Assembly: GCA_032158295.1 (NCBI GenBank)
Contig: CM063250.1
Coordinates: forward strand, 5,939,001 to 6,003,000
From: Pycnopodia helianthoides
Lineage: Eukaryota > Echinodermata > Asteroidea > Forcipulatida > Asteriidae
DNA length: 64,000 bases
Direction: 5' to 3'
Shown: in pieces, positions 56,254 through 64,000 of the stretch
How the letters are laid out: each line of letters opens with the position of its first letter
Numbering within the stretch: position 1 is the first letter of the stretch
Translations under genes and position numbers: made by a program
The notes under the pieces: generated by a model
The model's database searches: none
The model's input: only the letters and a program-made list of their open reading frames with translations
What the model was told of the DNA's origin: nothing

Positions 56254-59200
56254 GTATAGGAAACGAAACCACTTACTAAAATAGCATTTCTCATCTCAAA
56301 CTCACCATGTTCCAGTATTCTAAACATTCAACTTCCGGGCAGACTTGACCCGGATTCCGGATTGCTGGGGGCCCCCAACCCATTTCTGGTTCAGCATGAC
56401 TCGGTGTCAAACTGACCCGAAACTGGGTCAAACTGACGTAGAGTCAGAGTAAAATATCCCCCATTTTGACCAGTTTTCGGGTCAGTCTGAACAAGAAATT
56501 TGTCAGGCCCCCTTGGGACCCAAATTTCGTGTCAAGTCTCACCCGGCAGTTTTTTTTTCAGAGTGAACTGATTTTTGTAACTTTGATTTAACTTTAGAAC
56601 CGAAGAGGAGGTCCTTGCTTTTGACCTTTTGGTAGGAGACACAATAATCTGTGTGAGACGTGGTGGAACTATTTCTCATGAAAAATTCCCTTTTTTCCTT
56701 CTTTTCTTCTTCTTCTTACACAGCTGGAACGAAGAAACAGTCCCCCTGCGCCACCGGGTCTAAATCAAACCGCGCCATTTCAAGTCCAGTCCAAGGATTG
56801 GAAGTGTCGATTCACTGCATGTAACCATTGATGATGCGGAGCCAGATCTATTCAGCATGTCACCGGAAAGAGAAAAACAGGCGGCCAAGGAGGCTCCCCA
56901 AAGCAGTCAAAAGGCAACCAAGTCCCGCCGCCAGGCTACCTTAGCCAATGGGGTCAAGCACATGAAGAGACTAAAGCATCCGGCGGATCAGAGTTTGATC
57001 CTTCCTCTCCTTGGAACACTCCTCTTTGTCGTCCTTGCTCTAGCAACCTGCATTCCAGTAATAACAGTAACTTTCATCGTCGTCCCTGTAGCGTACATTA
57101 CACGTAGACTGGTTTCGTGCCGGCGCTGTTCTTGCCTACGTTGTCCGAACTTATTGTCCGCCGTAGACCGGTTCTGGTTGAACGAGACGGAACTAAACCA
57201 ATCGGTAAACCATAGCCTACTGCATCTTGATGGAAACATTGAAGTGACAAAGGTACGTGATTTGCTGCTGGCCAGAGTGGTGTCCGCTGAAAACAAACGG
57301 GGAACTAAACTGTACGCCCGGTTCACCCAGCGCGTCATCCCGGTCGCGTGCGGCTACCAGTGGAGCAACGATGACGAATTTAACATTGATAACCACATAG
57401 TTAAAGTTGCCGAGTCTTTCAGAACTAAAACTGACGTCGTGAGCTACATCTCCAAACTGGCGTGTATCGGTTTGGGACACGACAGACCTCTGTGGGAAAT
57501 GCATGTCCTGCAGCTGGGGGTCGAACAGCCAGATACACTCCTACTATTCCGTATCCACGCTTGCATGTCAGACGGAGTCAATCTTAACGAATTGTTACAT
57601 AAAGCACTGGCTGATAACCACACCAAGGTACCAGCTGGTACGCCGCTGAAGACTCGCTTCGGGAAACGTGCAATGGTGTTTAATGCAATAAGGGCACTCA
57701 TAGTCGGTCCTCTCGTACTTGTAAAGCAAGTCTTTTGCAGTAGCGAGGATTTTAGTCTTTTTAGTGAGCGAAGAATGACCGGGCAGAAAAGGGTGGCCTG
57801 GTCCGATGCAATACACCTCCCACCGGTCTATCGCGTCAAAATGGTCACACGGTGCACTATGAATGACGTGGCACTATCGGCAGTGGTGGGGAGCCTGCGG
57901 CTCTACCTTCAGCCTCGGGTGTGCACAACCCGAAACAGATCCATTCGAACATGGCCGTAGACTTCAGGGGTTCCGACTCGCAACGCGGAGTGAGCCCCAT
58001 GGGCAACCACTTCACCCTCTCCAACCTCAAACTGCCGACTCACACTGAAGGCGCCATCCCTCGATTGTGGGACACCAAGCGACGCATGGACGAACTCAAA
58101 CTGTCGGCAGAGCACGTGGTGTTCTACGGTATGACGAAAGCCGTCATGACAACATTCCCCGAGTCCGTTGCCAATGGCATCCTCTCGTCCTTCTTCGGCG
58201 GGCGTAGCTGTACCTTATCCAACTTAGCTCTTGGCGATGAACTCTTAACTTTGGGCGGGAACCATATCAAGATGTTGTTGTTCTGGATGTCCCCAGTTGA
58301 CGATGTCCCTATTAGTATATCTATTCTGACGTATGCAGATCAGATGAGGATAGCCATTGTTGCTGATTGTGGAATTGTACCGGACCCCCAGCCAATTGCG
58401 GACGAGTTTAAAAATCAGGTAGAATTTTTGTTTTCTATAAATCATTTTTTTTTTTTCGATTTAAGGTGTGATGCTCTTTTACATTTTGATAACCGTTTTA
58501 ATTTGACGAAGAGGTAAATTGTGTAAGAAGAGCCACAGAGTGGTGAAACCGGGCATGAAAGACTGATTGATGTGGGTTGGTGTCCGTTCGCGAATGCTGC
58601 AGCCAGAGATGAGTGCAGTTGGTGCCGCTGTCACTTCGCTAAACGTTGATTGATTTGACGTTCTTGTGAAACTACAGTGGTTTTTTTTTGTGGTTGCTGT
58701 TTTCTCAGCAAGTAGACATTGTATTCAGCTGAAACTGTCGAAGTGACTTTATGTATCTTTCTGTATGTTTACCTCTAAGCATAACGTTGACAAAACCAAT
58801 ATATGGCCGTACCTTGAAGTGCCCCCAGACTTATGTTATGTTATCATTGGAATCAGTTTGGTTCAGTGGTTTATTTCCCTGCCTTTCACCTCTGTGGACC
58901 CCAGTTCAAATCCCACCTCAGCACGGAGCCTTGTAATGTGCATTGGGTTTTCAGACCCTACCTGATTGCGTGGGTTTTCCCCCATTGGGGTTTTCCAACC
59001 ACACCTAAAAGTGAACCTCATCGTCTCCAACTCATCCTGTTATTTCTAAAAGCAATGTTGGATGTGTAATGAAAATAATAGTATTCATTGCGTTCATTTC
59101 AGATCGAGACTCTGGTCAGCCTCCTTGCTCACCGCCGGATACCTGGAGAATACAGACGCCGCGCAATGGACGAGGATGAAGACGAGGTACAAGACATTAC

Positions 59201-60460
59201 ATTGCAACAATGCTCTGTGCTTGAGCAACACCCTTGCTCCTCGACCTGACAGTGTCAGCTCAAATGTTTCCAAAGCCTTGATTTCAAGGTGTTTAGGACG
59301 TAAACAATGTTAAATTTAGGGTGCACCTAGCTAGGTATGACGCCAGTCTCCGTTGTGCAACGGAGGAATTCAACCTGGTCGAGGGTGCTCCTATGGAGCG
59401 TACTAGGCTTGTTTTTCTGCAAATGATAATCAATAAGGAGTGTTTTTCGGGTATTCCAAATCAGTTTTTAAAGGTGTAGATGCATGGGTTGCCATCAAGA
59501 CAAGTATGATTGATCTGTCAATGGGACGGTCTTTGTTCACAAACATATGCTTGCTTAAAGGGGCTGTTTTCCAGTCATAGTATCTGGGTCTATGTATAAC
59601 ACACTGTGGCTAAAGCCCCCCCCCCATGTTATTAATGGCTGAATTAAGAGCATGCGGAAGATTTGTTTGTTGTTTGTTTGTTTGTTTTTTGTTTTTTGGG
59701 GGGTGTTTGTTTGTTTGTTTGTTTGTTTGTTTGTTTGTTTGTTTGTTTGTTTGTTTGTTTGTTTGTTTGTTTGTTTGTTTGTTGGGGTGTTTGTTTGTTT
59801 GTTTGTTTGTTTGTTTGGCTGTGTGTTTGTTTGTTGTTTGTTTGTTTGTTTGTTTGTTTGTTTGGCTGTGTGTTTGTTTGTTTGTTTGTTTGTTTGTTTG
59901 TTTGTTTGGCTGTTTGGCTGTGTGTTTGTGTGGTGTGTGTTTGTGTGTGTGTTTTTCGTTAACGCTCAACAGAGGAGGACTAAGCAATAATTAATAGGGG
60001 TAGTTATAAACCGCTGCCCATGCAGGCTCGTCGGAGGGTTTTAATTAACGGATTATAAAGAACTAATATTTCGAAAAAAAACCTTTTCCAGGATGAAGAA
60101 GTTGACTCTCTGGAAGAGGAAATTCGAACACCATCTTCGGCCTCAGGTAGGAAAACACGCCCCCTATCGGCTAGTTGTCTGCAACGGCCCAGTTCGCGAT
60201 CTTCGTCCGTAATGCGACCACTTTCCACAGTCGGCGATAATGAAGTAAACGGGACGCTAGTAGAGGGCACGCGTGGCTACGGCCATGACACCACCGACGT
60301 CGGCGCGTTCAGAAGCTCCTGCGAGAGGCACGCAGAGAGTGGAAGCAGCATGGAGTGTGTCAGCTTCTCGCAGGAGCTCAGCCACTCCGACGGAGGAGAG
60401 GTTGCTTTCGATATCTCACCATGCGTGGAGAGACGAAACTCATCTGGCCATCTTGTTTAA
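56178..60460 (+). CDS. WSD-family acyltransferase (wax ester synthase/DGAT-like), four-exon gene model with frame breaks
   Basis: Exons: 56117-56253 (ATG 56178), 56724-58418, 59103-59186, 60092-60460, all with GT..AG introns and compatible phases at the last two junctions. The family transfers acyl groups from acyl-CoA to fatty alcohols or diacylglycerol. Numbering from the ATG at 56857: basic N-terminus; hydrophobic segment 46-82 (one long span or a hairpin) for ER-type anchoring; RPLWEM at 210-215; HACMSDG at 234-240 where the family has HHxxxDG; NDV at 336. The later part fits the WS_DGAT C-terminal domain, including VPDPQPIADEF. A Ser-rich acidic tail of about 150 residues follows. Animal members of the family are usually annotated as membrane-bound acyltransferases. 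The two frame breaks (56764-56821 and 57905-57920) each look like one missing base: sequencing error or early pseudogene. Family assignment is firm; substrate is unknown. Confidence 0.8.
56318..56566 (+). repeat. Family I repeat, copy 5, inside a WSD intron
   Basis: Contains CTTGACCCGGATTCCGG, GTCAAACTGACCCGAAACTG and ends CACCCGGCAGTTTTTTTTTC. Sits between the first two recognised exons. Confidence 0.7.
56724..58418 (+). CDS. WSD gene, large exon with catalytic region and both frame breaks
   Basis: The acceptor is a strong polypyrimidine tract and CAG at 56721-56723; the donor is CAG|GTAGAA after 58418. Joined in phase to the previous exon, translation starts GTKKQSPCATGSKSNRAISS and then hits TAA at 56822. 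The protein-like reading (GSVDSLHVTIDDAEPDLFS, leading into the ATG at 56857) is in the next frame and is open from 56764. A second switch near 57905-57920 is needed to pass from LRLYLQ to VHNPKQIHSNMAVDF. Both switches are explained by one lost base each. If translation instead starts at 56857, only the second break matters. Confidence 0.75.
58552..58800 (+). repeat. Family J dispersed repeat, inside a WSD intron
   Basis: Contains TTGGTGTCCGTTCGCGAATG, TTTTCTCAGCAAGTAGACAT and AAGCATAACGTTGACAAAACC, in the same order as 37786-38215. Confidence 0.65.
58845..59045 (+). mobile_element. tRNA-derived SINE in a WSD intron
   Basis: GTTTGGTTCAGTGGTTTATT is A-box-like and CCCAGTTCAAATCCCACC is B-box-like. 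A body with GGGTTTTCCCCCATTGGGG follows. A similar but weaker text is at 45725-45780. Confidence 0.6.
59103..59186 (+). CDS. WSD gene, 28-codon exon
   Basis: Acceptor GTTCATTTCAG, donor GAG|GTACAAG. Reads IETLVSLLAHRRIPGEYRRR followed by AMDEDEDE, phase 0 at both ends. It completes the C-terminal amphipathic helix of the domain and begins the acidic tail. Confidence 0.8.
59662..59960 (+). repeat. (TTTG)n microsatellite, about 300 bp, in a WSD intron
   Basis: Long TTTG array with TTTGGCTG variants. Open frames on both strands here are artefacts. Confidence 0.95.
60092..60460 (+). CDS. WSD gene, last coding exon (acidic, Ser-rich tail)
   Basis: The acceptor AACCTTTTCCAG is in phase with the previous exon, continuing its acidic run as DEEVDSLEEEI. 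The 122 residues are rich in Ser, Arg and Asp/Glu with no hydrophobic segment, so probably a disordered cytosolic tail. They end ERRNSSGHLV at TAA 60458-60460. Bacterial relatives lack such a tail. Confidence 0.8.
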   Translation, partial: DEEVDSLEEEIRTPSSASGRKTRPLSASCLQRPSSRSSSVMRPLSTVGDNEVNGTLVEGTRGYGHDTTDVGAFRSSCERHAESGSSMECVSFSQELSHSDGGEVAFDISPCVERRNSSGHLV

Positions 60461-60461
60461 C

Positions 60462-60467
60462 AATAAA
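60462..60467 (+). terminator. AATAAA polyadenylation signal of the WSD gene
   Basis: AATAAA begins one base after the stop codon, so the 3' UTR would be very short (cleavage expected within about 30 bases). A second AATAA-rich stretch follows at 60474-60484. Confidence 0.6.
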
Positions 60468-60905
60468 AAATTGACAATAATAATTATTAAGAAGTGTCAC
60501 CTATTGCAATAGGCCTGTGTAGTTACAATGATGCAACTCAAGCAATCGTACACTGTTTGTGAACTGTCTGTTGGCGTCACCATAAACGAAAAATAGATAG
60601 GTCAACGTATGGTGTTTCAGCTAATTTTATTTGTACCGTTTGGAGTAGACTAAAAGGCTATGTCACCCAAGACAATTTTACAGGCACTTGCTCTAAGCTA
60701 TCTCCAACAAGCAAATACATTCTGACCTCAGTTTTCTCATTATTTTTGGGGGGACAGAAAAGTACACTGTTTTTTTTTTTTTTTTTTGCTATACGGGAGT
60801 GTTCCTTTTGCAGGCAGTGTCAGTTGGTTGCCTCCAACTTGCCCGTAAATAGTGCCCTGTGTGACATGGCTTTTTCAAGAGAAGATGTCGTTTTATTGTG
60901 TTGTT

Positions 60906-61294
60906 TTAAAGGCACTGGACACTGTTGGTAGTTACCCAAAATAATTGTTAGCATAAAAACTTACTTGGTAACGAGCAAAGGAGTGCTGTTGATAGTATAA
61001 AACATTGTGAGAAACGGCTCCCTCTGAAGTAACGTAGTTTTTGAGAAAGAAGTAATTTCTCTGTAAAATATTTGAATTGATTTTGAGACCTCACGCGTGA
61101 GGTCTCGAAATCAAGCATCTGAAAGCACACAACAGTCGTGTGACAAGGGTGTTTTTTCTTTCATTATTATCTCGCAACTTCGACGACCAATTGAGTTCAA
61201 ATTTTCACAGGTTTGTTATTTTGTGAAAATGTTGAGATACACCAAGTGAGAAGACTGGTCTTTGACAATTACCAAAGGTGTCCAGTGTCTTTAA
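60906..61294 (+). mobile_element. Family B TTAA-type MITE, copy 4
   Basis: TTAA-flanked, 389 bp, central palindrome GAGACCTCACGCGTGAGGTC identical to that of copy 1. Lies about 440 bp behind the WSD polyadenylation signal. Confidence 0.9.
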
Positions 61295-61890
61295 TGCAAA
61301 AAAAAAATAAAATCGTTTGGCGATTATTATATTTAATAGAACTTTCAAACGTATAAGAGTGGTTCTGCCAACGATTACACTTTGGTTTCACTTGAAGAAC
61401 TCTTGTAAAGTGAGCCTAATTGATGTTCGTGTTACTGTCTATTCATTTATCGTACAATGCTACGTGGGTTGTTGTATCAACTATACCCCGTCGGTAATCT
61501 TTCACAATTTGCCAAACTATAAATGGATAACTTGTACTTATAATAATATTCTATGATATTTTTTAATTGACTGTATAATGTGGTAATAACCTTTTCTACC
61601 TTATTTTATTGATGACGAACTGTATGTGTTAAATTAGAGTGGCCGTTTCTGTATTGAGTTGAAACCGTGCAGGGCACGACTGTTTGGAAGAACCTCCACA
61701 TAATGATGAATATTCATGGTTTTGTTTTACCGTCCACGTCACCTCCAGCTAGATAGTCCTTCATTGTCATTGGTTGAATAGCTTAGGTTTGCACTAGGTT
61801 CGGAAAGTTTGTACTCACTTCATTTTGACCTGCTATTGGGCTTGCTTACACTAATACCACTGAATGGCGATTGTGCGTTTGTCGATGTTC
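61295..61890. other. Unassigned stretch
   Basis: No recognisable feature. Confidence 0.3.
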
Positions 61891-61894
61891 TGGT

Positions 61895-62016
61895 TGCCAT
61901 TCAAATGACTATTAGTGTGACCATAATCATGTTGCCCTTTTGATTTGCTCTGCCATTCAAATGACTATAGTGAGACCATAATCATATTGCTCATTTGATT
62001 TGCTCTGCCATTGGTA
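61895..62016 (+). repeat. Short tandem repeat, two 56-bp units plus part of a third
   Basis: TGCCATTCAAATGACTAT starts at 61895 and 61951, and TGCCATTGG at 62006. Each unit ends TTTGATTTGCTC. Confidence 0.85.
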
Positions 62017-62625
62017 TACCAGATATAGGGTGTAACGCTAACTAGGTGTGTGGATGACCTTCCGCACGATATGGCCTTTGGAATATTATATTTTGAAAAC
62101 GTTAGTGCCCTGCAGGTAATATTTACCAACATCACTTAAGTTGCTGTGGGTGGTGATGAGTCAAGGTCCCGTCCCAAGGCAGCCGTCCAGTTCATAGTTA
62201 GACAATCTGGTAACCTTTGTTGATACTTTTGTTGTTAAAGAAACCGCCAGGCAAAGTAACAAGTGACGACAACGGACCCCAACGATGGTTCAATTTGAAG
62301 CCCAAGCTGGTATCTGGCGCTCCCTCATCCGACGGTTGTGATTGTGTCCAATCGAGATCGGAGGGTGCGGAGCTGCATTTTTCAGCTTCGTGTGGTCACA
62401 GCTCGGTGCCCTCCTTCATTTTGAGTTTCGTGCGGGCAAGTTAAGACCACGATTTGCTAGGGGAAACCGCGAAGTAAAACATTGTCTTTGTGGGTTTTTG
62501 TTCTATAAATTGTTCTTGAAAATGCATACACACGTTTGATTTGTTGTAAACATCGACGATGTCGTCTCGAGACGTTCTCGGGACCCATGTACTGAATAGC
62601 TTATTTAGGCTCCTACTTTCAGAGT

Positions 62626-63009
62626 TTAAAGGAACATTTACAGAATTGGTTTTTGCTAACAAAACAGTTGCTGGCAGTGTAAGCACTTTATGTAATCCAC
62701 CATAAACATAAACTGACAAACCTGTAGAAGTTTGAGATCGATCAGCCATCTGGGTCACGAGAAAATAGTGAAAAACCGATTACACACTTGCATGAAATCA
62801 TATAGGTTCAACAAATGAATAAAACACTCACTGAGCGATAAACTCCAATCGAAAATTAGTTTATTCATTTCTCATCAAATATGTCATTTCAGACAGAAAT
62901 ATTTCAAGGGATGTTTTCTACTATCATCCTCATTAGACCGTGTAAGTTTTATGTAAATCTGTGATCAAAAGTATATTTTACAATTACCAATTCTGTAATG
63001 TTCCTTTAA
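62626..63009 (+). mobile_element. Family A TTAA-type MITE, copy 8
   Basis: TTAA-flanked, 384 bp. The left terminus has one extra T (ACATTTACAG). Confidence 0.9.
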
Positions 63010-63565
63010 CTTTTAATCATTGCATTGTCTACTAATAACCACCCTGGACTGTTTTAACACTTGGATATTTTGTTTATTTTTGTACAAAGAGTCAGAGTAT
63101 ATAGGGTGTATTTAACATATCGATCAATGCAAATGATTTCATTCGAGCTAAACATTCAGGGCACGGTTTGGGTCAGGTCAGTCGTGGGTCAAGATGTCAT
63201 GAAGGTCTCGATTGTGTCATGATAATAATTGTATCGGTGTTCTTTCCGTCATTACAGACCAGTTTTTCTCTGTTTTGCTTAACTAGTCTAGGAGTGTATC
63301 ATACCAATGAAGATTTGAAATCTGTCATACAGATCCAAGAATGTTAGTTTAATTATAGATCTTCATGATAAGACCACCCGCAGTACTCACTGATTTTATG
63401 ACCCCCCCCTGTTTTGGAACTCTGACAAGAGTTGTATGATGGGCAGCTACAACCAGGCATGGAGTTTCATCTTTGAGAGGGCAAGTCCATTTTAACTTTT
63501 GCAAAAGGCATTTGATTGTAAAATCTTGAAGTCAATGTGAAGCTTTTAGAGGAGCAAGGGCAAGA
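63010..63565. other. Unassigned stretch
   Basis: No recognisable feature apart from a C7 run at 63403. Confidence 0.3.
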
Positions 63566-63568
63566 CCT

Positions 63569-63759
63569 GGGCCCAATTTCATAGACTGCTTAAGCACAAA
63601 AACTAGCTTAGCACAACAAAATTTGCTTAGCAGAATAAGGTTACCAGCTAAACTACTATGTCACATGTACAATTTGTGACTGGTATCCTACTCATTTCTG
63701 CCTAGCAGACAATTGTTAAGCAATATTTTCTGCTTAAGCAGCTCTATGAAATTGGACCC
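63569..63759 (+). mobile_element. Family F foldback MITE, copy 4
   Basis: Ends GGGCCCAATTTCATAGACTG and AGCTCTATGAAATTGGACCC. Middle contains TGTGACTGGTATCCTACTC, the inverse of the block in the 55866 copy, so the element is inverted relative to it. Confidence 0.85.
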
Positions 63760-64000
63760 AGGGATAAAGGGCCTATGCATACATGGCCTCTGTGGCCTCC
63801 GTGTTATTCCATGTCTGTACATTGTGTTTAAAAAAAAACACTAGCATTTTTCTTACCATCTGCGTATTATCAATAGAGTCTTGACACTTACTGTTCCCGA
63901 AGTAGGCTAGATTTTAAACCTCCATTAAAACAATTCATGGAGATTGTTGATTTTTTTTATATAGTGACTACATTTGGGGCATCAATATTGAGTGATATCA

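Noticed and set aside
56988..57816. Minus-strand open frames over the WSD exon
   Set aside because: They are antisense shadows; the plus strand carries the family motifs and splice sites.
59610..59994. Long overlapping open frames on both strands
   Set aside because: Pure artefact of the TTTG period-4 microsatellite, which leaves several frames free of stops.

Overview
This is a low-gene-density, AT-rich animal genomic window. It shows spliceosomal introns with GT..AG borders, a TATA-box promoter, an AATAAA polyadenylation signal, tRNA-Leu-derived SINEs, a LINE remnant and very many short DNA transposons. The dominant repeat families (TTAA-flanked elements beginning AAAGGCACTGGACAC or AAAGGAACATTACAG) look like those I associate with echinoderm genomes, most likely a sea star. 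That assignment rests on recall and should be confirmed by alignment. There is nothing bacterial or viral here.

Three gene loci can be supported. (1) At the left edge, minus strand, are the first two coding exons of a gene (6405-6468 and 16-83, joined in phase across a 6.3 kb intron). They encode a signal peptide or signal anchor followed by an acidic, Tyr-rich stretch, with a TATA box at 6653-6660; the gene runs off the window. (2) At 21867-22327 (+) is a possible small two-exon gene of 77 codons. (3) At 56117-60467 (+) is a four-exon gene for a wax ester synthase/diacylglycerol acyltransferase (WSD) family membrane protein. It carries two apparent single-base frame breaks in its large exon, and its HHxxxDG motif reads HACMSDG, so the second, catalytic His is missing.

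The rest is mainly transposon-derived. Family A has 8 full copies of about 390 bp, family B has 4 plus a relic, and families C, D and E have 3 each. All are TTAA-type inverted-repeat elements, and their subterminal modules resemble each other across families. Families F to M are other palindromic or dispersed repeats. There is also a hAT-type element with a perfect 8-bp target duplication (39315-39856), a LINE 3' end (32231-32553), tRNA-derived SINEs at 22.8, 23.9, 45.5, 54.4 and 58.9 kb, a 248-bp near-perfect palindrome (31524-32092), a 103-bp minisatellite (52136-52925), a short interstitial telomeric repeat (28515-28544) and many microsatellites.

Structural history is visible in several places. 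A tandem duplication at 11762-13418 lost 550 bp in its second unit at a 6-bp microhomology. An inverted segmental copy (17331-17855 versus 24650-25170) carries a family A element together with the same 130-bp flank. A family D copy (46435-47156) was hit by two later insertions, one with a hammerhead/Penelope-like palindrome. Intervals not listed as repeats or exons showed no convincing genes.
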